Shown here piece by piece: positions 15,545 through 23,418 of a DNA stretch of 33,559 nt. The notes below the pieces were generated by a model. The model worked only from the letters and a program-made list of their open reading frames with translations, searched no databases and was not told the DNA's origin. The stretch comes from Chitinophagaceae bacterium (GTDB taxonomy: Bacteria > Bacteroidota > Bacteroidia > Chitinophagales > Chitinophagaceae), in NCBI GenBank assembly GCA_023251255.1, contig JAHEZD010000069.1, positions 1-33,559 on the forward strand, in the 5' to 3' direction. The position numbers and the translations under genes were made by a program. Positions within the stretch are counted from its first letter, which is position 1. Each line of letters begins with the position of its first letter.

Positions 15545-16375
15545 ATGAAGCATTTTCTTTCGTTCCTGACAGTTTTCCTTCTTGCCATTGCTGCCAAAGC
15601 ACAATATTATTATAACGATATACTTGCTACGCAGCAAACCAATGCCAACTATAAACAATTGCGTAGCAATAAGATAAAAAAAATAAAGGCCGTTAGTAAG
15701 GATGCGAACAATGAAATAGTCGAAGGGTTCTCATTGCTGCAGGAACTGAGCAATGATGGTAAAAAATCAACTACCACTACAGCCACTTCCGATGGGGTTA
15801 CTTCTGAATTGACCAGTTACTATGAAAATGACAGGATTATTCAAACGCAGGAAAAATCAGTTAATGTGAACACGACCCTGGATTATATGTATGACGTTTC
15901 AGGAAAATTGCAAAGCATCACTTCAACAAGCTCCGATACCATTATCAATGGCTTTTCAAAAGAAGCACATGTTTGGTTGTATAATGATAAAGGCTTGCCC
16001 GTTCAAATGTTCAAAATAAAAAATGGTACGGATACCACTACCATCAATCTGGTATACGATGAAAAAGGGAATCCGGGCATTGAACAATGGAAAAAAAAGA
16101 ACAGGACCATCGAGACCTACTATTACTATTTTGATGCAAACAAGCGGGTTACCGATGTGGTCCGCTACGATGAATATATTGGTAAAATGCTTCCTGATTG
16201 TTTGTATGAATATGATAACCAAGGGAGGATAACCAAAATGACGCAGGTAAGAACAGGGGGCAGTAATTATGTGGTATGGAAATATGCCTACAATGAAAAT
16301 GGTTTCAAGGCAAAGGAAATTTGCTTGGACAAGGCAAAACGTGTGCTTGGCATTATGGAATACAGTTACAATTAG
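15545..16375 (+). CDS. Secreted protein with YD/RHS-like repeats
   Basis: A 276-residue exported protein. The signal peptide is residues ~1-19 (MKHFLSFLTVFLLAIAAKAQ, cleavage after AKA). The mature part contains repeated Y-D/N-x-x-G-x units: YDVSGKLQ, YNDKGLPVQ, YDEKGNPG, YDNQGRIT and YNENGFK. These are the core of YD (RHS-type) beta-strand repeats. It is far too short to be an RHS toxin and has no core cysteine-protease or toxin domain. A Thr/Ser-rich stretch (~75-90) precedes the repeats. It probably ends up in the periplasm or on the outer membrane. Role unknown. Confidence 0.72.
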   Translation: MKHFLSFLTVFLLAIAAKAQYYYNDILATQQTNANYKQLRSNKIKKIKAVSKDANNEIVEGFSLLQELSNDGKKSTTTTATSDGVTSELTSYYENDRIIQTQEKSVNVNTTLDYMYDVSGKLQSITSTSSDTIINGFSKEAHVWLYNDKGLPVQMFKIKNGTDTTTINLVYDEKGNPGIEQWKKKNRTIETYYYYFDANKRVTDVVRYDEYIGKMLPDCLYEYDNQGRITKMTQVRTGGSNYVVWKYAYNENGFKAKEICLDKAKRVLGIMEYSYN

Positions 16376-16383
16376 AAAAATTT

Positions 16384-16403
16384 CACCAACATTCCAGTTG
16401 GTG
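16384..16403 (+). terminator. Weak terminator or leader hairpin
   Basis: CACCAAC/GTTGGTG with a 6-nt loop, flanked by AAAAATTT and TTTC, 8 nt after the YD-repeat gene stop and 16 nt before the GH3 start. The T tract is short, so termination would be partial. It could also act in the GH3 leader. Confidence 0.4.
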
Positions 16404-16419
16404 TTTCAAGATTTGGTAC

Positions 16420-17913
16420 ATGAACCTAAAATCCTTGTTGGCGAAGCCTTTTGCCAGTTATATATATAAGCAGGTAAAAAAGAATATGGATAATGCTGTA
16501 CCGGACCAGCAGGCCATATTGACCAATTTATTGAAAGTTGGTAAGCTTACCAGCTTTGGCAAGGACCACCAATTAAAGGAGGTAAGTAACCATGAAGAGT
16601 TTACACAATCAGTTCCGATAAGGGATTTTGAACAGATTAAAGATTACATAGAACAGATAAAGGAAGGCAAACAAAATGTGCTTTGGAAAGGCAGGCCCAT
16701 TTATTTGGCAAAAACAAGCGGCACAACAAGTGGTGTAAAATATATCCCGATTACCAAGGATTCCATTCCCAACCACATCAATACAGCAAGGAATGCATTG
16801 CTATGCTACATGGCAGAAACGGGGAACTATGATTTCGCCAAAGGGAAAATGATTTTCCTGAGCGGTTCGCCCGAACTGGAAAGGATTGCTGGCATACCAA
16901 CAGGCAGGTTAAGTGGAATAGTGAACCATCATGTGCCCAAATATTTGCGTGGCAATCAATTGCCCTCTTACGAAACCAATTGCATAGAGGATTGGGAAAC
17001 CAAACTTGATAAAATTGTTGAAGAAACAATCAATCAGGACATGACGCTTATTAGCGGCATACCACCTTGGATGCAGATGTATTTTGACAGGCTTACTGAA
17101 AAAAGCCAGAAAAAAATTGCTGAGATTTTCCCCAATTTCAGCGTGATGGTGCAGGGCGGTGTAAATTTTGAGCCATACAAAACCAAATTGTATGAAAGTA
17201 TTGGGAAGAAAATAGACAGCATCGAACTCTTCCCCGCCAGCGAGGGCTTTTTTGCATTTCAGGATTCCCAACAGCATGAAGGTTTGTTGCTGAATACCAA
17301 TAGCGGTATTTATTTTGAATTTGTACCTGCCCATGAAATCTTCCACGAACACCCCACTAGGTTAAGTTTACAGGAGGTGAAAGTTGGGGAGAACTATGCC
17401 CTCATCATCAACAGCAATGCTGGTTTATGGGGATACAATATTGGCGATACCGTAAAATTTGTGAGCACCAATCCATATAGGATTATTGTTAGTGGAAGGA
17501 CCAAGCATTTTATCTCTGCCTTTGGTGAACATGTGATTGGTGAAGAAGTGGAACATGCTTTATTGAAAGCTGCAAATGAAGAAGGTATAAAGATTACGGA
17601 GTTTACCGTTGCTCCAAACATTGCACAGAGCAAGGGCCAAAGCTTCCACGAATGGTTCATTGAATTTGAGAATGAACCCAAGGATATAAATGTTTTTACA
17701 GAAAAGGTAGATAATAACCTGCGAGCAAAAAATGTATACTACGATGACCTAATTGCTGGTAATATCCTGAAGCAATTGATCATTAGAAAAGTCCGTAAGA
17801 ACGGCTTCATCGATTACATGAAATCAATAGGCAAGTTGGGTGGTCAAAATAAAGTACCAAGGTTGAGTAACGACAGGAAATTGGCCATCGGGTTGGAGGC
17901 ATTTTTATACTAA
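16420..17913 (+). CDS. GH3 auxin-responsive-promoter family adenylating enzyme
   Basis: A 497-residue member of the acyl-adenylate-forming superfamily. Plant GH3 proteins conjugate amino acids to jasmonate or auxin; the bacterial substrates are unknown. The P-loop-like motif TSGTTSG is at residues 99-105 (LAKTSGTTSGVKYIP). Later motifs include MVQGGVNFEPY, ELFPASEGFFAFQ, GLWGYNIGDTVKF and SGRTKHFISAFGEHV, the last holding the hinge to the mobile C-terminal domain. ATG 16420 (MNLKSLLAKPFASYI) is used. The frame is open further upstream to 16321, but that part overlaps the preceding gene and has no family resemblance. It stands 49 nt before dxr on the same strand. Confidence 0.88.
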   Translation: MNLKSLLAKPFASYIYKQVKKNMDNAVPDQQAILTNLLKVGKLTSFGKDHQLKEVSNHEEFTQSVPIRDFEQIKDYIEQIKEGKQNVLWKGRPIYLAKTSGTTSGVKYIPITKDSIPNHINTARNALLCYMAETGNYDFAKGKMIFLSGSPELERIAGIPTGRLSGIVNHHVPKYLRGNQLPSYETNCIEDWETKLDKIVEETINQDMTLISGIPPWMQMYFDRLTEKSQKKIAEIFPNFSVMVQGGVNFEPYKTKLYESIGKKIDSIELFPASEGFFAFQDSQQHEGLLLNTNSGIYFEFVPAHEIFHEHPTRLSLQEVKVGENYALIINSNAGLWGYNIGDTVKFVSTNPYRIIVSGRTKHFISAFGEHVIGEEVEHALLKAANEEGIKITEFTVAPNIAQSKGQSFHEWFIEFENEPKDINVFTEKVDNNLRAKNVYYDDLIAGNILKQLIIRKVRKNGFIDYMKSIGKLGGQNKVPRLSNDRKLAIGLEAFLY

Positions 17914-17924
17914 TCTTTCTTTTG
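17893..17924 (+). promoter_or_regulatory. Possible dxr promoter within the GH3 3' end
   Basis: TTG at 17893-17895, a 21-nt spacer and TTctTTTG at 17917-17924 (one mismatch to TAnnTTTG), 38 nt before dxr. Confidence 0.32.
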
Positions 17925-17962
17925 CCTTCCCTATCTTTACCCACTCCGCTAAAGCAAACACA

Positions 17963-19120
17963 ATGAGCGTAAAACGCATAGCTATATTCGGTTCCACAGG
18001 TTCAATTGGCACTCAGGCGTTGGATGTAATTGCTGCAAACCCCGAACTCTTTTCAGTTGAGATACTTACGGCACAGAACAATGATGAACTGTTGGTGAAA
18101 CAGGCACTGGAATTCAATCCAAACTGTGTGGTCATTGGTGATGAAAAGAAGTACCAAAAAGTAAAAGATGCACTTGCCAGCAGCAATGTAAAGGTTTTTG
18201 CTGGCGAAAAAGCTTTGGAAGAAGCTGCTGCTATGGATTGCTATGATATGATGCTGGCTGCTATTGTAGGTTACGCAGGATTGAAGCCAACATTGAAAGC
18301 CATTGAAAATTCAAAGCCAATTGCCTTGGCCAATAAGGAAACATTGGTGGTAGCTGGCGAAATTGTGATGCAGAAAGCTATTGAAAGAAGGATTCCCATT
18401 ATACCTGTTGATAGTGAACATTCAGCCATATTCCAATGCTTGGTGGGTGAGGGCAGGAACAAAATTGAAAAAATAGTCCTTACGGCAAGTGGCGGCCCCT
18501 TCAGGGGAAGGAAACCGAATTTCCTGGTAAATGTGAAACGTGACCATGCCCTGCAGCACCCCAATTGGGCAATGGGAGCAAAGATCACTATCGATTCAGC
18601 AACATTGATGAACAAGGGCCTTGAAATGATTGAGGCCAAATGGTTGTTCAATTTGAAACCCGAACAGATACAAGTGGTGGTGCACCCACAAAGCATCATC
18701 CACAGTATGGTCATGTTTGAAGATGGAAGCACCAAGGCGCAAATGGGCCTGCCCGATATGAAGCTGCCTATCCAGTACGCCATGGCCTTTCCGCAACGGA
18801 TCCCCAACAAATTCCCGCGTTATGATTTCAGGAAGCCGGATACATTAACTTTTGAGGAGCCTGACCTGAAAACTTTCAGGAGCTTGGCATTGGCCATGGA
18901 ATGCCTGAACCAAGGAGGCAATATGCCCTGCATATTGAATGCGGCCAATGAAATAGCGGTATTTGCCTTTTTAAGGAACCGTGTTGGTTTTTTGGACATG
19001 ACAGAAATGGTGGAGAGGACCATCAACAAGATTCCATTTATAGAAAAGCCAACATTGGAAGAACTGTACCATAGTGATGGCGAGGCCCGTAATTTTGCAG
19101 CCACTTTAATTGAAATGTAA
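17963..19120 (+). CDS. dxr: 1-deoxy-D-xylulose 5-phosphate reductoisomerase
   Basis: Second enzyme of the non-mevalonate (MEP) isoprenoid pathway. It converts DXP to MEP with NADPH and a divalent metal. The 385 residues match the family. The NADPH-binding GSTGSIGTQAL is at residues 10-20. PVDSEHSAIFQ, TASGGPFRG, IDSATLMNKGLEMIEA and VVHPQSIIHSMV carry the metal and substrate ligands, and MGLPDMKLPIQYA precedes the helical C-terminal domain. ATG at 17963. rseP follows 100 nt downstream on the same strand, a frequent Bacteroidota pairing. Confidence 0.97.
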   Translation: MSVKRIAIFGSTGSIGTQALDVIAANPELFSVEILTAQNNDELLVKQALEFNPNCVVIGDEKKYQKVKDALASSNVKVFAGEKALEEAAAMDCYDMMLAAIVGYAGLKPTLKAIENSKPIALANKETLVVAGEIVMQKAIERRIPIIPVDSEHSAIFQCLVGEGRNKIEKIVLTASGGPFRGRKPNFLVNVKRDHALQHPNWAMGAKITIDSATLMNKGLEMIEAKWLFNLKPEQIQVVVHPQSIIHSMVMFEDGSTKAQMGLPDMKLPIQYAMAFPQRIPNKFPRYDFRKPDTLTFEEPDLKTFRSLALAMECLNQGGNMPCILNAANEIAVFAFLRNRVGFLDMTEMVERTINKIPFIEKPTLEELYHSDGEARNFAATLIEM

Positions 19121-19220
19121 TATTCCTGTTCAGTCATGTACCAATCAATGTAGGACCCAATCATTATCGGGCGTACGACGTAACTGGAACTGAACAAAAG
19201 TCGACAAACAAAAATACTTT

Positions 19221-20576
19221 ATGACATTATTAGCGATTGACTGGAGCAGTGTAGGAATTAAAACTTTACAGTTTATTTTGTCCTTTTCCATTCTTGTAGT
19301 GCTTCACGAACTGGGCCATTATTTTCCTGCAAAATGGTTCAAGTGCCGTGTTGAAAAATTCTATCTCTTCTTCAACCCATGGTTCAGTTTATTCAAGAAA
19401 AAAATTGGCGAAACTGAATGGGGCATTGGCTGGATACCATTTGGGGGCTACGTGAAAATTTCGGGGATGGTGGATGAGAGCATGGACAAGGAACAGATGA
19501 AGCTTCCACCAAAACCTTATGAATTCCGCAGCAAGCCAGCTTGGCAACGTTTGATCATTATGGTGGGTGGTGTTACGGTAAATGTAATCCTGGCCATCAT
19601 TATTTTCATTGGCATCATGTGGAAATGGGGCGAGGAATTCCTGCCCGCTAAGAACGTGAAATACGGTATTGTAGCGGATAGCTTAGGCGAAAGGGTAGGC
19701 CTGAAAGATGGGGATGTAATCTTGAAAGTGGGCGATAAGGAAGTAAGGAATGCACTGAAATATGCTGGCGAGGTCATCTTGAGCAATGCCCATGAAATGA
19801 CAGTATTGCGTGATGGCAACGAAATGAAAATTACCTACACGGACGAGCTGATCAAATCATTGAACAAAAGCAAGGGTGATTTTTTTGCAGACGTCAGGAT
19901 GCCTTTTGTGGTGGAAGAAGTAACCAAAGGTGGGGCTGCTGACAAAAGCGGTTTGCTGAAAGAAGATAGGATCATTGCTGTTGATACGGTGCCCACGCCT
20001 TTTTACAATGACTTTGTAAAGGCGGTAAAGGGGAAGTCCGAAAAAACAATCCAGCTCAAAATATTGCGTAACGATAAGGACACCCTCGTTAAACCTGTTA
20101 CGTTGACCAAGGAAGGGAAGATAGGTGTGCAACGGATCTCGGCATTGTCCAAACTTGGTTTCAAAAGCGATACCCTGCATTATACACTGGCCCAATCAGT
20201 TCCCAAAGGATTTGAAATGTGCTGGACAAGCTTGAACAGGTATGTTACCGGCATTGGGCAGCTTTTCAATGGCAAGGCAAACCCCAACGATAGCTTGGGC
20301 AGCGTCATAAGTATCGGTAAGATTTTTCCGGGGATCTGGGACTGGGAAGCTTTCTGGACATTGACTGCGCTGTTTTCCATTATCCTTGCATTCATGAACA
20401 TCCTGCCGATACCTGGTCTGGATGGGGGACATGCGCTGTTCTGCATAGTGGAAATAGTTACGGGCAAAAAACCAAGTGACAAGTTCATGGAATATGCTCA
20501 GATGGTGGGTATGGTTTTGCTTTTGGGTTTAATGGCCTACGCCATGGGACTTGATATCTGGCGGTTGTTCAAATAA
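19221..20576 (+). CDS. rseP: RIP metalloprotease RseP (site-2 protease)
   Basis: Intramembrane zinc metalloprotease that cuts single-pass membrane proteins, such as anti-sigma factors and signal-peptide remnants. The 451 residues include the zinc motif HELGH (29-33) in the first TM region. Two PDZ domains follow (VADSLGERVGLKDGDVILKV at ~150-170, then EEVTKGGAADKSGLLKEDRI at ~225-245). The third zinc ligand lies in the C-terminal NILPIPGLDGGH motif (~390-401). Three to four TM helices are visible. ATG at 19221. The small TM protein at 3858 could be a substrate in principle, but nothing in the sequence shows it. Confidence 0.95.
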   Translation: MTLLAIDWSSVGIKTLQFILSFSILVVLHELGHYFPAKWFKCRVEKFYLFFNPWFSLFKKKIGETEWGIGWIPFGGYVKISGMVDESMDKEQMKLPPKPYEFRSKPAWQRLIIMVGGVTVNVILAIIIFIGIMWKWGEEFLPAKNVKYGIVADSLGERVGLKDGDVILKVGDKEVRNALKYAGEVILSNAHEMTVLRDGNEMKITYTDELIKSLNKSKGDFFADVRMPFVVEEVTKGGAADKSGLLKEDRIIAVDTVPTPFYNDFVKAVKGKSEKTIQLKILRNDKDTLVKPVTLTKEGKIGVQRISALSKLGFKSDTLHYTLAQSVPKGFEMCWTSLNRYVTGIGQLFNGKANPNDSLGSVISIGKIFPGIWDWEAFWTLTALFSIILAFMNILPIPGLDGGHALFCIVEIVTGKKPSDKFMEYAQMVGMVLLLGLMAYAMGLDIWRLFK

Positions 20577-20595
20577 ATTCTTATCCGATTTTCTT

Positions 20596-20631
20596 AACGG
20601 CCTTCACTTGAATAAAGTGAAGGCCGTTTCA
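20596..20631 (+). terminator. Intrinsic terminator after rseP
   Basis: A 14-bp perfect stem (AACGGCCTTCACTT / AAGTGAAGGCCGTT) with a 5-nt loop, starting 20 nt after the stop. The T tail is short (TTTC), but the stem is strong and ends in AA/TT, so it may work in both directions. Confidence 0.78.
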
Positions 20632-21310
20632 TATGAAGCAGCAACCCGTGTGCTTACTAAGCCAATTTTTAAACATGAAGCCAATCTCTTACGATTGTAA
20701 TTGATTATCAGAATATTTTTTAGTTTTACACATATTGGTATTTTGGGTTGCCGTTTTTTAACAGCTTCTTACAAGAAGCTAGAATTTCCTTCATTCCACC
20801 ACAGCTCCTTTTGATGTCCCCGGAGCCTGACATAAACTTCTGGGAACCACTTCCACCTAACCCTGACCGTTATGGCAACACACTGCGTTCCAGTAGTAGG
20901 CCCCCGTCAAATGTTGGACAGCTTCCTCCCTTTACCATACTGCCCATGGCAGGCCAATTATTATGTACCAAGCGGAAAAAACCGCATTGCAAAAAAACGA
21001 TGGACCGAACAGGGCAAAAAAATACGGCGAAAAAAAATGACACAAAAAAAATGACACATTTTGAAATGTGTCAAAAAAAGTGTGTCATTTTTTTTTTGAA
21101 AATTTTAGTAGATGTTTTTTCTGGGACCTGCATTCATGCGAGGCGATTTTAAAGGAATAAATAAAAAACAGTTAAGTGATGTCCTATTGTTCATATCAGG
21201 TTGCTTTTTTCAAGGAGTTGATATAAATAATGGATGATTTGCTGTGTTCTAGGTTTTTTTATTTAAACCAATAAATGGATAGAACAGAATGGCTATATGC
21301 ACCTAAACCT
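20632..21310. other. Large gene-free region with palindromes
   Basis: About 680 nt without a convincing gene. It contains an 8-bp hairpin with a 2-nt loop (AGCTTCTT/AAGAAGCT, 20763-20780), a G/C-richer stretch at 20815-20960 unlike its surroundings, A-rich runs at 20985-21050 and the nested TGACACA palindrome at 21031-21094. A 14-nt word at 20785-20798 is shared with 4978-4991. Possible frames of 60 and 134 codons here lack family resemblance and promoters. It could hold a small RNA or the remains of a lost element. Confidence 0.5.
21031..21094. repeat. Nested perfect palindromes with four TGACACA words
   Basis: The outer arms of 14 bp (21031-21044 and 21081-21094) enclose a second, independent perfect palindrome with 10-bp arms and a 2-nt centre (21052-21073). 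A7 and A6G stretches separate the two. Each arm holds the word TGACACA. The 3' outer arm runs into a T tract to 21097, so it could also terminate transcription. Confidence 0.85.
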
Positions 21311-21341
21311 TTTGAACTGAAGTTGTAATAGCGGATATTTG
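21311..21341 (+). promoter_or_regulatory. Promoter of the YgjV/GNAT-like gene
   Basis: TTTG at 21311-21314, a 19-nt spacer and GAtaTTTG at 21334-21341 (one mismatch). The box ends 7 nt before the ATG at 21349, so the mRNA would have almost no leader. Confidence 0.5.
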
Positions 21342-21348
21342 CACCCTT

Positions 21349-21969
21349 ATGATTGTCATCGTTGGTTACATTGCCTCTGCCTTACTTGCTATCTCTTTAA
21401 TGACAAGTAACTCTATCAGGTTCCGCTGGCTCAATATTGCTGGTTGTGTTTTCTTTATTGCTTATGGTGTACTTATTAATGCATTCCCGGTCATGCTGGC
21501 AAATTCCATTTTGCTGTGCATCAATATTTACCAGACCATTAAGCTTTATACTTTCAAGGAGAGTTTCAGCTTGGTGCCTTTTGAAATGGGCGACAGGTTT
21601 ATACAACAGTTCCTGCAGTTTTACAGGGCAGATATCAATAGCTTCTTTCCGGATTTCAATTTCTATCAATCCGGTAACAATATCAGTTTTGCTGTTCTGC
21701 GTGACCTTGTCATTTCCAATATTTTTGTGGCACGATTGGAGGCAGATGGCCATGCTTTTGTTGAAATCAACTATACAGTGGCCAGTTACCGCGACTATAA
21801 AGTGGGCCGCTTCATTTTTGAAAAGGAGAAGGAATACTTGATGGCCCAAGGCATCAAGCATATTGTGTATGAAAAAGTTCATAACCGGAACCATGTGAAC
21901 TTTATCAAGGTCATGGGCTTTACGCAACAATTGTTAAATGGAAAGGATTGTTGGGTGAAGAGTTTGTAG
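21349..21969 (+). CDS. YgjV-like membrane domain fused to a GNAT-like domain
   Basis: The 206-residue protein has three closely spaced TM helices in residues ~2-62 (IVGYIASALLAISLMTSN, LNIAGCVFFIAYGVLINA, VMLANSILLCINIYQTIKLY). This is the layout of the YgjV/Imp family, of unknown function. The soluble half (~85-206) looks like a Gcn5-type N-acetyltransferase: a strand-rich middle (NIFVARLEADGHAFVEINYTV), YRDYKVGRFIFEKEKEYLMAQGI at the position of motif A, and the ending KVMGFTQ. The acetyl-CoA pyrophosphate loop is not canonical Q/RxxGxG/A (reads DYKVGRF), so activity is uncertain. Start ATG fits the promoter box 7 nt upstream. Function unknown. Confidence 0.75.
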   Translation: MIVIVGYIASALLAISLMTSNSIRFRWLNIAGCVFFIAYGVLINAFPVMLANSILLCINIYQTIKLYTFKESFSLVPFEMGDRFIQQFLQFYRADINSFFPDFNFYQSGNNISFAVLRDLVISNIFVARLEADGHAFVEINYTVASYRDYKVGRFIFEKEKEYLMAQGIKHIVYEKVHNRNHVNFIKVMGFTQQLLNGKDCWVKSL

Positions 21970-22065
21970 CAAAATTATTTCATGAAAGGCGATGACAGGT
22001 TGAGCCTGTTATAACCGGCACAGCGTGCAAAATTCTTTTTTGATGACCTTCAAGAGGCTGACGGC

Positions 22066-23208
22066 TCAATCTTGGAATTCTACTTCTTTCAAATAATTCA
22101 AATCAACCGTTTTCTTAAATTTCTTGCGCATATAAAAATGGGGGAGCGCGCTTAATACTGTGTGGAGTACCTTGTCCTGCCAGCCCTTTCTTTGGTGGCT
22201 GAACCTTCCAAAATGATAGGACAGGTTATTGATGAACTTTATCTTTTCCTGCCTCAGGGATTGGTAAGTGGTAAAAGCTTCCTGCAAGTTGCCGTATTTT
22301 TTCAGGCAGCCTGCCAAGGTATAGGCACTTTCAATGGCTTGACAGGCACCTTGTGATAAATGTGGTGTACAGGCATGGATACTGTCCCCAACAAATACAA
22401 TCCTGTTGGTATGCCAGGGGAAATTTCCCGGAGCAATATCTTTCAAATCTGTCCGTAGAATATTGTCCGTTGCATGTACAATTTCAATGGGATGTACATG
22501 GTGCTTATCAAAAAGTTTCTTTAAATCGTGTTGAATAGTGGCAGCATCATCCTTCCCGTTTTCCGAAGCAAACCTCACAATGTACCAGAAGTAATTGTCA
22601 TTGCCCAAATCAACGATGCCCATGCGCCTGTTCATGCCCCAGAGTTCATGCATCCTGTTCTGGAAATAGTCCGGCAAACCTATTTTTGCAATGCCACGCC
22701 ACATCGTCTGCCCAGTATAACGTGCCACCACTTGCGGCAGTACTTTTTTCCTTATGCATGAGTGTATGCCATCTGCAGCCACCACCATATCAAACTGATG
22801 CGTACTACCGTCTTTCAACTTTACTTCAACATGGTCCTCCCGTTCATCAACACTTCCTATCTGGGCATTGAGCGTGTATTGATCGGGCTGTAATGGCTTG
22901 CTTAGCACTTCTACCAGTTTCGCCCGGCGAATGCAATAACCAATACCATCAAAAGGCACATTCAATACTTTTTTTAAACGGTGGTTCACAATCACGAAAC
23001 GTTTCAGGGGAACGGCTGTCTCCAAGAAAGCATTGCCCACACCAAGTTTCTGCAGCAGGTTGAAAGTACTGGTGCTAATGCCCATGCCTGCACCAACCTC
23101 ACCAAAAGCAGGGCTTTGCTCAAATAAGTGAAACTGGAAGCCAGCCTTTTGCAAAGCCAGCGCAGTGCTTAATCCTGCCACGCCTCCGCCTATGATGCCA
23201 ATATTCAT
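22066..23208 (-). CDS. FAD-dependent monooxygenase (UbiH/salicylate hydroxylase/TetX-like)
   Basis: Class A flavoprotein hydroxylase of 380 residues. The FAD ADP-binding motif GGGVAGLSTALAL starts at residue 7, with FHLFEQSPAFGEVGAGMGI following. The DG motif is VVAADGIHSCIRKKVLP (~160-176). The second FAD motif GDSIHACTPHLSQGACQAIESA is near residue 275. The substrate is not predictable; relatives hydroxylate small aromatics, quinones or, in the TetX branch, tetracyclines. ATG 23208. A 22-bp palindrome lies 22-43 nt upstream of the start and is a likely operator. No adjacent regulator gene. Confidence 0.87.
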   Translation of the reverse strand: MNIGIIGGGVAGLSTALALQKAGFQFHLFEQSPAFGEVGAGMGISTSTFNLLQKLGVGNAFLETAVPLKRFVIVNHRLKKVLNVPFDGIGYCIRRAKLVEVLSKPLQPDQYTLNAQIGSVDEREDHVEVKLKDGSTHQFDMVVAADGIHSCIRKKVLPQVVARYTGQTMWRGIAKIGLPDYFQNRMHELWGMNRRMGIVDLGNDNYFWYIVRFASENGKDDAATIQHDLKKLFDKHHVHPIEIVHATDNILRTDLKDIAPGNFPWHTNRIVFVGDSIHACTPHLSQGACQAIESAYTLAGCLKKYGNLQEAFTTYQSLRQEKIKFINNLSYHFGRFSHQRKGWQDKVLHTVLSALPHFYMRKKFKKTVDLNYLKEVEFQD

Positions 23209-23229
23209 GCAGTTGGTTTGGGTTGAATG

Positions 23230-23251
23230 AATTTACCTGGCAGGGTAAATT
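23230..23251. promoter_or_regulatory. Putative operator upstream of the FAD monooxygenase
   Basis: Perfect 8-bp inverted repeat AATTTACC/GGTAAATT with a 6-nt spacer (TGGCAG), 22 nt upstream of the minus-strand ATG at 23208. The size fits a dimeric repressor or activator site. The regulator is unknown. Confidence 0.5.
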
Positions 23252-23418
23252 TATTGTTGAAAGATAATAACCATTTCAATAAGTGAACCGTATTGCAGTA
23301 GGTTTGTTGAGTATTCGACAAGGAAAACTTAAAGATAAGTACGGAAAAAAATCCGGAACTGGTTGGTAATGAGGATGCATGGAGGGGCTGATACCAGCAA
23401 TTCAACTAAAAATATTTT

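Noticed and set aside
15545-16375. YD-repeat protein as a polymorphic RHS toxin
   Set aside because: It is only 276 residues, with a signal peptide, few and divergent YD units, no RHS core ending motif and no toxin domain or adjacent immunity gene.
20748-21152. 134-codon plus-strand frame (and a 60-codon frame at 20872) in the rseP downstream region
   Set aside because: It runs through the nested palindrome and A/T tracts, has a composition that changes abruptly, no family resemblance and no promoter box. A short real peptide starting near 20814 cannot be excluded, but nothing supports it.
23205-23405. 66-codon minus-strand frame directly upstream of the FAD monooxygenase, overlapping its start
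   Set aside because: It spans the promoter region and the palindrome at 23230-23251, and its product has no recognisable features. It is more simply non-coding leader.
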